From contig CM060919.1 in NCBI GenBank assembly GCA_030737875.1, positions 804,743,160 through 804,807,159 of the forward strand: a stretch of DNA of 64,000 bases. The letters are read 5' to 3'. Made by a program: the position numbers and the translations under genes. The DNA comes from Allium sativum. Taxonomy: Eukaryota > Streptophyta > Magnoliopsida > Asparagales > Amaryllidaceae. Every line of letters starts with the position of its first letter. Within the stretch, counting starts at the first letter, position 1. The notes under the pieces are model-generated. The model saw nothing but the letters and a program-made list of their open reading frames with translations, was not told the origin of the DNA and searched no databases. Shown in pieces: positions 1 to 11,096 of the stretch.

Positions 1-1182
1 TATACTGGTTCGGACCACTGTCCTACGTCCAGTCCCAGACTCACTTCTGGTATTTCACTAACACTAAACCCCTCACTTCACCCGGAGGAATAGGTTCACA
101 ATTACCCGAACCACTGAACGGGATTTCTTGCCTCAACCACTGAAGAGGACTTCACAATTACAAAGGTTTTTGACTTTTGAATGTGTTCCAAACAACACTG
201 AGTAGTCACAATATAGTACAACACTCCTATAGCCCTCACAAATGGTATTTTAGTGGATGTACAAAGGCTAGGATTAATTTAGATCGATTATAAAGGATGT
301 GAATGAAAATAATCGATTTTTTAATAGAATTTGAGAGAATGATAGTTATAGAGCAATTTTAGAGCAAAATCAATAGATTTGATCAAAGTAGTTGTTGTAA
401 AATCAATGGAGATGTTTGGGGCTTATATAATGATGAAGGGATGTCATTAGAATAGTCACAACCCTTCTGAAAGATCAAAAAATTTAAAAGATTTGGTGAA
501 AAACGAAGTGTCTTCTCATAAAATATAGCCGTTATTTATAGCACTTAAGACAGCACTGAACAGTAGCGTTTGGCCCGAAAACGCTATCATATGTCTATTC
601 AAAATATAGCCATTATACCCTTTCATAGCGTTTCGGAATATAGCCGTTATAACCTTTAATAGTGTTTCTGGACAAAATGCTACCGATTACTGCTGCGAAT
701 TTTTTTGCAAAAACAGCCTTCTATATTCATCATTTTTTGACTTTTTTATCGTTTTTCTTGCAATAAAAATTCCAAAAAATTATGAAAATTGCTTTATGAT
801 ATATTAGATGCTATGTAGAAATTTTAGGTGATGTGAAGTTAATTTGTGGGGCTTTAACAATTCTAGACTATAATGGCTTTATGTACACTCAACTTATGAT
901 ATGCATTCTTCTTAAGCTCTTGAGTCTGTTTCTTCTTGTCTTCTTCCATCATTAGAGTCCAAATAGTTTTTCAATCACCATAATAGATATTTAAATGCTT
1001 GAATACTATATAATTGATTAGCATCCTTCATGTATACGCTTTTATCCTCTTTTGTACTGTGTATCTTCATGTTGAACTTATTTTCTTTTCTCTTTTTGAT
1101 ACCCATGTACCTCAAAGTTAGCTCAGAAGTTCTTTGATATAATTGTATAGTTGTTGTCATCAAAATCCAACAATAGAGTTTC
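1..1182. other. Unassigned AT-rich non-coding DNA
   Basis: No open frame with recognisable homology is visible. The first 250 bases contain CCACTGAA-type repeats reminiscent of an LTR interior but have no partner in the window. Bases 530-690 hold a cluster of short repeats and hairpins, listed separately. The right edge at about 1183 is where similarity to solo LTR X begins abruptly, so this segment is either separate DNA joined to a truncated LTR or an insertion whose left end lies outside the window. Confidence 0.6.
524..690. repeat. Cluster of TATAGCC(G/A)TTAT repeats and TAGCGTTT hairpins
   Basis: ATATAGCC(G/A)TTAT occurs at about 524, 603 and 639. Between the copies lies TAGCGTTT-ggcccg-AAAACGCTA (about 563-586), an 8-bp stem with a short loop, and a similar imperfect hairpin around 661-683. 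Inverted TAGCGTTT-type units of this style are common in the subterminal regions of plant CACTA DNA transposons. No CACTA terminus, TSD or transposase is visible, so that assignment is only a guess. Confidence 0.3.
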
Positions 1183-2356
1183 TAACAAAGGTCGCTTGAG
1201 CAGTAATAGCCGTCAAGGTTGGGCGACTAAAGATATTGAAGGCTGAGAGATTATCGTTGTCGTAGGTTCTAGCAGACTCAAAACAGGGGTACAATAGAGG
1301 CGTCTAAAAGACCGGAAGGTTGCTGATCGAGTACACTGGGTATCGTTTAAAGGCCTAGGTACGTATCGTGTTGAAAGGTGTATGGAGATTCTGCTAGAAC
1401 CGGGGTTACCGTTAGCCCTTGATATACGACAAGGTTGGCCGTCATACGATTAATGATGATTTCAAAGCAAGATCAGTGGTGATAGCCAGAGTCAGTCATG
1501 TATGTTGGTTGTCTGTTTGTACCATCTCACATAGGTTGTCTGTCGTTGAAAGAGATGTTTCTTGGGTGCTTGTATGATATTAGTTTAGGCCTCTGAGGCT
1601 TTTGCTTGAGGGATGTTGAATTCGATTAAGATGGTTTACGTGAGATGTAAAATCTGGATGTTGTGAGTGTTGTTATGGATTACTTCTTGTTTCCATGAAT
1701 GAATGGTTGTTTGGGTTACCATGGATGTATGGTTGAAATGCTTATTGTAAAGGCTATCACTGTCCGATGTAGGGAAGATGGAGTTGAGTTCTTCTTTGGT
1801 GTTAGTTGATTAGTTTGTTTATCTACCTATTCTCATATATTTTATTGTTGATGTTAGATAGTTGTTTTATCGCTCGCTAAGACTGTTGTTTGACTTAAGG
1901 TTTTATGTTTCCCTCTTATTACCTTGGGCTCTTCATCCGGTTTTGGATGGACAGACTAAGTAGCAGGTGACAGCTGATAGCTTGGTGATATGACGACGCT
2001 GATCGATTGCGAGCTGGAGGCTAACGTACCAGCTTTATTACTATCTTATATTTCTAATTCCGCTATTTGTGTTTCTCTATGAGTTATTGTAGTGAGGCTT
2101 CATGTACAGACTTTGATATTTCCTATGATGTATAGATGATCTTCCAGGATATTGTGGAAGTTTCAGAAGTTTGTTATATATGCTCCATTATTTCTGCTTG
2201 TTGTATATGTTCTATTATATTTTATCCTTGTGCTGTGAGTTCTACAATAGGTTCCGTTTGTATTATCATACCTTGATGATCGTCCATAGCTGCCTGACAC
2301 GTCTTTCAGTGCATTATTCCTCTTGTTTAGTGCAGGGGTTATGGGTGGTCATCACA
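1183..2356 (+). mobile_element. LTR fragment, 3' part, same family as solo LTR X
   Basis: This stretch aligns by eye, in the opposite orientation, with bases 27130 down to 26038 (solo LTR X). Shared landmarks include GGTTCTAGC, TAGAACCGGGGTTACC, CATACGATTAATGATG, CTTGGGTGCTT and the terminal block GTTATGGG(T/C)GGTC. It ends in GGTCATCACA at 2356, a TG...CA-type LTR 3' end read on the plus strand. The 5' part of the LTR is absent. It is probably the remains of a gypsy-type solo LTR. Confidence 0.65.
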
Positions 2357-2669
2357 GTTAAAGTGTGCTCTTAGTTCAAAATATTTGGATTTTTCCAATT
2401 AAAATGTGAAAGTTCTCCTTAATTTACATAGGAAAAGTTGTTTGTCCTTATATTTAATTTTTCTTTAGGCTACGTCATTGAAATAAATATCCAATTTGTA
2501 CAGTTTTGTTTATTTGATCATTTTGAGTTAACAATTTTTACATCAGGACGGACTATTAGTTGTACAAAGATAACATATATTTAGTGCTAAGAAAAACAAA
2601 GAGTTAACCCGTCTTTTGAAAAAACTATTACGCTTTGGAATCGGACTATTAGATCACTCAGAATCAAGT
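2357..2669. other. AT-rich spacer, nothing recognised
   Basis: The 313 bases between the LTR fragment ending at 2356 and the probable T2 LTR show no open frame, repeat or terminus that I can name. Confidence 0.5.
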
Positions 2670-3450
2670 ATGGATGATCAAGTGAACTCGTAGACAGCTG
2701 AGTTTATTGGAATAGTACTTTGGAACAAGCTGGAAAAACACCTAGAATTTGATAATGTGTGAGATTGGTAAGACTCCGGATGAGAGATTGGTAAAACTCC
2801 AAAAAAAAGTCAAGACTTACAATATGGCCAAGTACGAGATCAGTACATGTCCGGTAAAGGCAACTTCAGAACTCAACAACTAATCAGAACTTCTTTAGTT
2901 AATAAAGAACCGAAGCTCGGATCAACGAACCATTAATTGGAGATACAAGCTAGCAAAATGGGGGGACCCATCAAGGAGTCGCATCTGTTGGCGGTGAAAC
3001 CTTTAGGGTTCAGTATCGACTCGTTATGGGGGATCGATGTTGATCCCTCAAGTGTGGTGCGACCTTGGCCCCACTTTGTGGGCTGGGTTGTACCCTATTG
3101 ATAGGTCCCTTTTGTATTTTCCTAGAGATCTGATCTCTCCTTACCTCTATAAATACAACTTAACGGCTTATGAGAATGGATTTTCTCTTTTTTATGCAAA
3201 AGCTTTGCTACTACTTCGAGAAAACTTTAATATCTTCTCTCTTCATTCATACAACAACCAACTATACTTGAAATCAATAGTATAAACAAAGATTACTTGA
3301 AGTGGCCTATGTTAGTGTTTGTCGAACCACTAAAAAAACTCATGCATTCACTCTCTACATTCTGTGATTGTGATCTGTGACTATTATATAATTATTATCT
3401 GAATTTCGTACGATTTTATTGTTGCACTCGATCAAAATCCACTGTTAAAT
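2670..3450 (+). repeat. Probable 5' LTR of T2
   Basis: Bases 3147-3155 are CTATAAATA, a good TATA box, followed about 150 bases later by the GTGG...GAACCAC stem-loop (3302-3330) that E1 has in the same place in its LTRs. The right end is set at about 3450, just before TTTTGATGCTCC, which resembles the TTTTGGTGCTTTC tract after the E1 LTR. The left edge at TGGATG (2670) is a weak call. No second copy of this LTR is visible in the window, so an LTR identity test is not possible here. Confidence 0.4.
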
Positions 3451-3479
3451 TTTTGATGCTCCAGGTGGGGAGTCACTAC

Positions 3480-4092
3480 TTGAACCAAAGGAAACCAATC
3501 TACTAAGGAAACAATATGAAGAGCAAAACAATGGACAAACAACCAGAAGGCGACACAACCGAAGGGATCAAAAGGTTCCTTCAACAAGGAATCATTCCTT
3601 ATATCCGATGAGGGAGGATAAAGATGAGGTGGTGAATATTGTACAAAATTGCCTTGAGCATTTAGAAAGCTTGCTAAAGCGACAAGAGGAGACGATGACA
3701 AAAAAATTCAATTGGGTTTGGCAACCAGGAAGGCCAAAAATTCAGAATACAACCATTGGAACCAGACCCAACGACACAAGGAATCTTAGATTGGAACTGG
3801 GGGCAACTATCGCTATCATCAGAGAAGTTGGCACCAACCCTCTCTTAGGGATTGGTAGAAGTTCCATAAATGTAGGGGAAATCCCCCTATCGGCGTTGGC
3901 ATGATGTTCAGTCCTCCAGGACTTCATAATTCTGGACTGGATAATGGGAATTAGGCCCGTTCAGGCTTGATCGATAGATTGGGTGCTTATAACACTCAAG
4001 TTTCATGTGTTGGATTTAATTATTGGCATTAATTGCTGAACAACGACAATCAAATTATGGATATAATAAGAAGGATTTCGAGAGATGGACTA
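3480..4092 (+). pseudogene. Gag N-terminal remnant of T2
   Basis: An open stretch at 3608-3904 encodes a charged, helix-prone peptide (VVNIVQNCLEHLESLLKRQE). Its position after the LTR and its character match the N-terminal gag region of E1 (LDMLQSTKEALEA... at about 5410-5510). The reading frame is cut by the insertion of solo LTR W at 4093; the remainder of gag resumes after 21823. The peptide is not catalytic; in the Tat family this region precedes the capsid-like retrotransposon gag domain. It is a dead copy. Confidence 0.5.
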
Positions 4093-4582
4093 TGTAACGC
4101 CCCACCCCAAGACCCACCATAATAAAGAACATTACCGAGTGATATTGTCTGTTAAAGAAGAGAATAAGTAAGGTTAAGGGAGACCATCCATAGCCTCATA
4201 TTAGATGACTATTGTTAGCCTACCTTGTGAAATAGGCTACATAAAGCTAGAAGATCAAATTATGAAGAACACCCTGCCAGGAAATCGGATCGGATCGGGC
4301 TTTCTTGGGCAGAGACAAACCAACACAAAGCTATAAAGGAAAGAACGCAACACTGACCGGATCGGATGAGACGAAGCCGATCCGAACCCCCAGTCATCAA
4401 CCCAGAATTTTAGTTGCTTCACTCCACGTTCTCCTTAAGAATCGGGGCGGTTATGTATACATTCTACCCACAATTGTTACTAACCAGATGTGCTGTCGTC
4501 ACCAGAACCCATCCGAACCCGAAAGTGATGGGATGGACGCCACGTGGATCCGAACCGATTTGGTTTCAGAAGCTTTTTCCAC

Positions 4583-4591
4583 CTATAAATA
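4583..4591 (+). promoter_or_regulatory. TATA box of the E1 LTR promoter
   Basis: CTATAAATA in the sequence CCACCTATAAATACACC. It lies about 330 bases before the LTR end and is conserved as CTATAAATG in the 3' LTR around 17444. It would drive sense transcription of gag-pol. Confidence 0.7.
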
Positions 4592-4799
4592 CACCATCAA
4601 GAGGCATTTGAAAGGATCTTTTGGCATTTTCAGTATTGAAACTCCTTTGTAACCCGAATTCCACCAACTTATTCAGCCTACAATCATCTTTCAAGTCAAA
4701 AAAAAGGAAATTGAGTGAATCAATGTATGAAATGAGTGAGATTTGAGTGAAAATCATTGTTGTTCTCGTTTTCAAGATATCAATAAAAAAAGAAGAAAA

Positions 4800-4829
4800 G
4801 TGGACGTAGGCTAATTAACGCCGAACCAC
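4800..4829 (+). other. GTGG/GAACCAC stem-loop in the E1 5' LTR
   Basis: GTGG (4800-4803) can pair with CCAC (4826-4829), and GGC with GCC inside it, leaving ACGTA and GAA as internal bulges and a TAATTAA loop. The same layout recurs at 3302, 11196, 17659 and 42694. It is placed late in the LTR, where the R-U5 part of the transcript would be. Confidence 0.6.
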
Positions 4830-4916
4830 TATAAATTGTGTGTTTTCTTCGCTTTAGTTTTCATCATATTATAATCTTTGCTAGTTTGGGTGTTAGAGCC
4901 AATTTTGGATCTAACA

Positions 4917-4936
4917 TTTTGGTGCTTTCACTGAGA
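4917..4936 (+). other. Probable primer binding site of E1
   Basis: TTTTGGTGCTTTCACTGAGA directly follows the LTR end, where the minus-strand primer site belongs. I could not match it to a specific tRNA from memory. It is not the usual TGGTATCAGAGC of initiator-Met tRNA. Confidence 0.6.
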
Positions 4937-5064
4937 AATCTTCAAATTCTCAGACTTTTTAGGATTATTATTCTACTATTTGGGCTTTCAAGTTCAAAGA
5001 AGTTAATCCTCTGTTTCTGACATCTTTAAGTGCTTGTTGACTAACTATTGAAGAATCGAGCATC

Positions 5065-7054
5065 ATGGCTAAGACCAAAGGAAAAGAAGTGCAAGACGCT
5101 AGGGAAAACAATGCTAGAGAAGATCATCAAGCCATCGTGTTAACGAGGTCACGTGCTCAAAGCTCTGGAGTAGATCGCTCCGACCAGGCCGAACCAGATG
5201 GAAGACACCGATCTGATCCGGTCTAATGAGGTCGAGGGCACTCACTCTCTCCATCCGAACCGCTCCGACCAGGCCACTGCGCACTGATCCGATCCGAACC
5301 AGAATGAAGCTGGAACTTCTACTCGAGCTCCCTCCAACGCTCCGATTCCAGCCACGATGGCTAATGTTCAGCCCGATCCATCTGCACCCATTACCCAGGG
5401 ACATTTTTCACGTTTTCTTGACATGCTCCAGAGCACTAAGGAAGCATTGGAAGCCTAAAGGCGTGATAGCCTTCGCATGCAGGAAAACATGATCACTATG
5501 GGTAGAGAACTACAGGAGCTCCGGAAGCAGAAGACTCCTTCCCCAACACGCCGCCTTGCTACAGATGATTCGTATTCTTCGGATGAGGGACGCCCTCGTG
5601 AGAGAAGGCCGCTTGAACAACCTCAGAACCTCGATCAGTTGACTTTTGGATCTTTAGGATCCCGGGAAGACGTCGCTCGTGTATTGGGCCCTGATGACCC
5701 AAGCCTGCAACAGCCTATGTTGCTACCCATGTGCGGATCCCACGTCCTACCCAGGGATCCTAATATTACCAACCCTACGCAGCAGCAGCTTCTCCAACCT
5801 CTACCTCCTGAGATTGACCGGGAGCGCAGAGAGCAACGTAGAGTAGTTGCCGCTAGAAACAGGAGGTTATCCCCTGATCAGGAACCCAGGGGTAATCCGA
5901 ACATCAGACCTAGAGAGCCTGTGAAGACATTAACAAACGCCGATGTATGAGCAATGGTGCGCCAAATTATGTCCGAAAGCTAGCGACATACTAATGAAGA
6001 TTGGGGCATTGAGCGAAGTCATACCCCCTTCACAGATGATATACTGGATTTCCAGTTCCCTCGGCGATTCAACTTGCCTCAGATGGATCGATATTCAGGA
6101 AGAACAGACCCAGAGCAGCATCTGATGAGGTATGCATGGTTCATGAATGCGGCAGCAGCTCCAGATGCCGTAAAATGCAAAGCTTTTCCAATTTATCTTG
6201 AAGACGTAGCGTTAATGTGGTTCACCCGACTCCCTCCTCGGTTGATATCCAATTTCACAAAACTGAGTGAGCGCTTCATGAATCAGTTTCGACTTCATGC
6301 CCGAAAGTCCAAGAGCGTCCTAGAATTGTCACAGATTAAACAAGCCCCAGGAGAATCTTTGAAGTCATATTTAGATCGTTTCAACCTGGCCGTCACCGAA
6401 GTTAGTGATCCCCATGAGCCCACTATCCTGATGTCCTTGATAGAAGGGGTAGATCCTGACATAGAGTTCGGGGATTACTTGTCTGGGAAACCGCCTCCTA
6501 CTAGAGAATTGTTCTATGAAAAGGCTAATATCCGCTTAAGGCGAGAAGATGCCAAGGCAAATCGGAAGAGAAAGTCCGAAGGGGCCTCGAGGGAAGGTGT
6601 CCAGAGTAACGTTGTTGTGAAACAATCTGGTGACAGTTCAGAGAAGGTGGAAGTAAATGTTGGCAACCAGAGTGGGGGTAATAGCAACAGAAATGGGAAC
6701 GACAATGGAAGGAACAGAAACCGAGGGAATAGCTCTAGCAAAAGACCCAGATTCCAGACTTTTGAAAATTATATGCCATTAAATGATACGTTGGAGAATA
6801 TTTATTTAGATACATATAGCATATTGCAGTACAAAAAACCACCACCTAGAGACTCCACTGAGAAAGAGATTGCAACAGGAAAGTTTTGCTTGTTTCATGG
6901 TACCCACGGTCATTCCACCAATGAATGCCATCATTTGAGAGATATTGTCGAAAGATTGCTGCGAGAAGGGAAGTTAGACGAGTACAAGGTCGCCCCAAGG
7001 GACAGGGGGCAAGCCCCGGACCAAAACCAGCCTACTTCAAAACCCACAGCTTAG
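5065..7054 (+). pseudogene. E1 gag, frameshifted
   Basis: Gag forms the particle that packages element RNA. Reading starts at ATG 5065 (MAKTKGKEVQ). The frame shifts near 5200, a TAA interrupts at about 5456, a TGA ends the next part at 5948-5950, and the frame is lost again before 6074. Bases 6074-7054 encode the conserved retrotransposon gag domain (DVALMWFTRLPP, KQAPGESLKSYLDRFN), a long Asn/Arg-rich linker (about 6640-6750) and the Tat-type cysteine-histidine motif CLFHGTHGHSTNEC (about 6887-6928). The domain order is normal for the family. With several frameshifts and stops it cannot make a full protein. Confidence 0.8.
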
Positions 7055-7126
7055 CAAAAAGGTAAGGGGATCGTCATTAATACTATTATAGGCGGACCTC
7101 ACCTAGTTGGTCGTAGTTTTAAAGCA

Positions 7127-7771
7127 ATGGATCAGTACCTCAATGCCGCCAAGCATTTTGAGTTAGGAGAACGCAGTAGCCTCGAAGACGTTACTCCAGT
7201 AAAACAACAAAAGACGATGTCAAACGATGTCGTATTCCTCAATAGAGATGATTCCGGAGTTCAATCTCCAACCGATGATCCACTAGTGATTACCACAACA
7301 ATTGGCCCTGCTTAAGTCCATAAAGTGTTAGTGGTCAATGGGAGCTCGGTCAATATCCTCTTCAAGAAAGCTTTCGAACAAATGAGACTCGAAGCAAAAG
7401 ATTTAAAGCCATGTGAAGGATGGATACGTGGCTTCAACGGAGCATCTACGACTCCGATGGGCTTTGTGGAATTACTGGTCACATTAGGCCAGGGAGATCG
7501 CCAGAGAGTAAGGATCTTTCCATTTGTAGTTTTGGACGTGGAGTCGCCCTACAATGCCTTCCTAGGCCGACCGGCCCTTGCCGAGTTTAGGACATGTATT
7601 GCACCTTGGTGCTTGCTGCTTAAATTCCCGACTGACTCAAGAATTGGGTTGATGAGGGGCGATCAAGCTACGGGACGAGCTTGTTACATGATGAAGTTAA
7701 AGATGTTAATGAAGGGGTTGAATATAGAAGCTAAGGACGATTCCTCCCCTCCAAAGGAGAACTCAACATAG
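7127..7771 (+). pseudogene. E1 protease region, catalytic Asp lost
   Basis: The region encodes the gag-pol linker and the retroviral-type aspartic protease. The protease begins near 7322 with VLVVNGSSVNILF. In Tat elements the active-site motif is usually DNGSS, so Asp has become Val (GTC). Downstream, YNAFLGRPALAEF (about 7549-7587) is the conserved flap/helix segment. A TAA interrupts at about 7313-7315 and another ends the segment at 7769-7771. Protease activity is therefore very unlikely. Confidence 0.7.
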
Positions 7772-7810
7772 CAATTAAGGAGTCTTGCCCGAAGAGAGTC
7801 GCCCACAGAC

Positions 7811-9290
7811 GTGCTCGAGAATATAGATCCCAGAGAGAATAGAGAAACCGGGGACAGGAAGGCAACTCCCAACAAAATAACAATAGATATACATATTGAT
7901 GAAACAGATTCAACAAAAGTACTAAAGATCGGCTCGCAACTAGATCCCGTTCGAGCGAGGGAATTGGCTGATTTCTTAAAGGCAAATCCGGATGTGTTTG
8001 CCTGGACTCATGCTGACATGCGTGGGATTTCGCCTACCATCATGAGCCACTCTTTGTGTATTAATCCAAAGCACCCACCAGTCAAGTAGAAGAGACGGAT
8101 GTTAGGCCCAGAGCGGTCAGCAGCTTTAAAAGAAGAAGTATAGAAATTAAAAGATAATGGATTCATAAGGATTCGAAATATCCCGACTGGATATCGAATC
8201 CTGTCCTGGTCAAAAAGTCAAACGGGAAGTGGTGAACATGTATTGACTTTTCTGATTTGAACAAGGCTTGCCCGAAGGATAACTTTCCTCTCCCTAGAAT
8301 TGATCAGCTAGTAGATTCGACGGCCGAGCATGAGCTTTTATCCTTTATGGACGCCTATTCCGGATACAATCAAATTCCCATGCACATACCAGATCAAGAG
8401 CATACAAGCTTTATCACAGACTTGGGGTTATATTGTTACGTGGTAATGCCCTTTGGGTTAAAGAATGCAGGAGCCACGTACCAGCGCCTAGTCAACCGCA
8501 CGTTTTACAACCAAATCGGGAAAACCATGGAGGTTTACGTGGATGACATGCTTGTGAAGTCTAAACAGTTTTCCGATCATACAAGGGACTTAGCTGAAAT
8601 GTTTAATATTCTTCGAAGGTATGGGATGAAGTTAAACCCCCTAAAATGTTCGTTTGGGGTCGTATCTGGAAAATTCCTGGGGTTTATTGTGAGTTCTCAA
8701 GGAATTGAGATAAATCCTAACCAAATAGCAGCAATAAGGGACATTGAAGAACCACGCAAGATCAAAAACGTTCAAAGCTTGGCCAGAAAAGTTGCTGCAT
8801 TGAGTAGGTTTATTTCCAAAGCTACAGATAGATGTGTACCTTTCTTCGATCTCATAAAACGGGGAAAGCGAAATTTTGAGTGGACTCCCGACTGTGTAGA
8901 GGCGTTCCAGAATCTATTAGACTTCTTAGAAAAGCCTCCAATATTATCAAAGCATGTGGAACATGAGGATTTGTTCGTCTACTTGGCAGTATCATCTCAC
9001 GCCGTTAGCACGGCATTAGTACGTGAAGAGGATAAAGTCCAGAAACCTGTATATTACGTAAGCAAAAAACTAGTCGCTGCATAACGTAATTATCCGAAGA
9101 TAGAGAAGCTTGCTTATAGCCTCCCGATTGCTTCCCGCAAACTTCGCCATTATTTTCAGGCACACTCGATAGTTGTATATACCGATCAACCTTTGAGACA
9201 AGTGTTGCAGAAACCCGAAGCAACGAGGCGGTTACTTAAATGGAACATTGAGCTGAGTCAATTTGATTTGAACTTTCAGCCATGAAGATC
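7811..9290 (+). pseudogene. E1 reverse transcriptase and first RNase H, broken
   Basis: The N-terminal RT linker is at 7811-8089 (VRARELADFLKANPDVFAW), then several stops and a frame change to about 8256. From 8257 the RT palm is open: MDAYSGYNQIPM, FGLKNAGATYQRLVN, and the catalytic YVDDML at about 8536-8553. The frame ends at about 9084 with the RT thumb and connection. Bases 9085-9290 read as the first RNase H (LRHYFQAHSIVVYTDQPLRQVLQKP) after an in-frame TAA. RT would copy element RNA and RNase H would remove it. The catalytic YVDD is intact but the chain is not. Confidence 0.8.
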
Positions 9291-9411
9291 AATAAGGGGG
9301 CAGGCGTTGGCTGACTTTATAGCTGAATTTACGATTCTCGAAGAGGAAACGGTGGGTGACAAGGTAGTAACTTTGGATTGAGAGTTAGAGCTAAGTCCGT
9401 GGAAACTTTAT

Positions 9412-9960
9412 ATGGACGGAGCCAAGAACGATCGAAAGTACGGCACCGGAGTTGTTTTAATAACTCCTGAAGGACGATCTATTTACTATGCATTACGATT
9501 AGAGTTTGCTGCTACTAACAACGATTCCGAGTATGAAGCCCTGATTGCCGGGCTGAAACTCGCCAAAGAATTGGGAGTGAAGACACTAGATATATATTGT
9601 TATTCCAAGATAGTTGTATGCCAAGTTCGGGAAGAATTTACTGCTAAAGGACCTCGACTCATTACTTATCTCAGAAAGGTAAAGGAGTGGTTGGGAGGTT
9701 TGGAGCATTATAGCATAACACGTATTCCAAGAGCGGAAAATCAGAAAGCAGATCGATTGGCGAAGCTAGCAAGTTCTGATAATCCTAAAGAAACTGAAAT
9801 GGTTCCGATAGAGGTGTTGGAATCACCGAGTTTCGACCTAACGGAAGCAGAGCTAGCCTTGGAAGTTGAACCAGAGAGAGAATCCTGGATGACATCGATT
9901 AAGAATTCTCAAGAATGGAACCTTCCCGTTGAAAAAAAGCGAAAGACGAGCTGTAAGACG
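9412..9960 (+). pseudogene. E1 second, archaeal-type RNase H
   Basis: A second RNase H downstream of the first is a hallmark of the Tat lineage. MDGAKNDRKYGTGVVL carries the first Asp, NDSEYEALIAGL the Glu, and ENQKADRLAKLAS the last Asp. The third acidic site, normally in an SDS-type motif before the L/IVV strand, reads CYSKIVVCQV here, so that Asp appears replaced by Tyr. The open frame runs on to 10053 into the integrase linker. Confidence 0.75.
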
Positions 9961-11096
9961 CAAGGCTGCAAGATACGTTTTACAGGACAACGTCCTTTAT
10001 CGCCAAGGGTTTTCAATGCCCTAATTACGGTGTATCGCACACGACAACATTAAACGTGTACTGCAAGAAGTACATGAAGGTGAGTGTGGAGATCACACTG
10101 GGGGCCAAACCCTAGCAAAGAATGTATTATGGTACGGATATTTCTGGCCTACCGTGAATAAAGATGCGGCTGATTATTCCCGACACTGCGATAGATGTCA
10201 AAGATTCGCCAAAGTTCCCAGAGCACCTCCGACCCAGCTCAAGTCGATGGTAAGTCCATGGTCGTTTGCCATGTGGGAAATTGACATTATTGGAGTGTTA
10301 CCTATTGCCAGAGGAGGAGCTAAGTACGCGATCGTTGTCGTGGACTACTTCACAAAATGGGTGGGAGCTGAACCTTTAACAACCATCACGGTGAGGAAGG
10401 TGATCAGTTTTGTGGTCAGAAACATTATGTGTCGATTTTGGATACTGAAGACCATCATAACTGATAATGGGACGTAGTTTGACAGCATCAAGTTCAGAAA
10501 CTTCTGCCAGAAATACAAGATTGATAAACGATACACTGCAATAGCTCACCCGCAGTCAAATGGTCAGGTCGAAGCCACAAACAAGGTCATTAAATCAATT
10601 CTGAAGAAGTGGTTGGAGCGGGCCAAAGCTAGATGGGTAGACGAGTTGCCATTAGCTTTATGGGCCAAGAGGACAACCTTTAAGACGGCTACCAGCCACA
10701 CTCCCTATTCACTTTCCTTTGGGTCAGAAGCAGTGATCCCGGTAGAATTAGAAGTCCCTTCTCATCGAGTTACGTATTATGACCCGATGACAAATAAAGC
10801 ACTCCTCCTAGAATCTCTTAATATGATTGAAGAAAAAAGAGGTGAAGCCGACTTGCGTGCCTCGAGACATCGACATCAAGTAGCATGTTAGTATGACCGG
10901 AAAGTTCGCTTCAAAACTTTTGAACCAGGAGACCTAGTACAGAAACGAGTCTTCCCGCCTTCGACCCAATTGGGTCAAAATGGGAAGGGCCATACACCAT
11001 CCAACGGAAGCTTGATACAGGAGCATTCAAGCTAACGGCCGTGGACGGTGAGGAGATTCCCAGAGCTTGGAACGCTCAACACTTACGACGATAACT
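9961..11096 (+). pseudogene. E1 integrase, broken
   Basis: The HHCC zinc-binding part spans about 10060-10205 (HEGECGDHTGG ... HCDRCQRF), then the DDE core. The first Asp is in MWEIDIIG (about 10274), the second in ITDNGT (about 10460) and the Glu in NGQVEATNK (about 10561-10587). Sense breaks include a frameshift before 10154 and a TAG after TDNGT (about 10475-10477). The C-terminal region ends near 11096 (WNAQHLRR). Integrase would insert the cDNA in the genome. All three catalytic residues are present but not in one open frame. Confidence 0.8.

Larger units (their letters stand above)
4213..4916 (+). repeat. 5' LTR of E1
   Basis: It starts TGTTAGCC and ends GGATCTAACA. Repeats of GATCGG lie in U3 (about 4285-4300 and 4360-4385). 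The TATA box is CTATAAATA at 4583-4591. A stem-loop GTGG...GAACCAC lies at 4800-4829, just 5' of an ACTATAAA stretch. The 3' LTR copy carries about 15 extra bases (a second TCCGATCCGAACCC-like unit) that are absent here. Confidence 0.9.

Noticed and set aside
3432..3701. 89-aa minus-strand open frame near T2 gag
   Set aside because: Shadow of the sense gag leader; no matching antisense gene features there.
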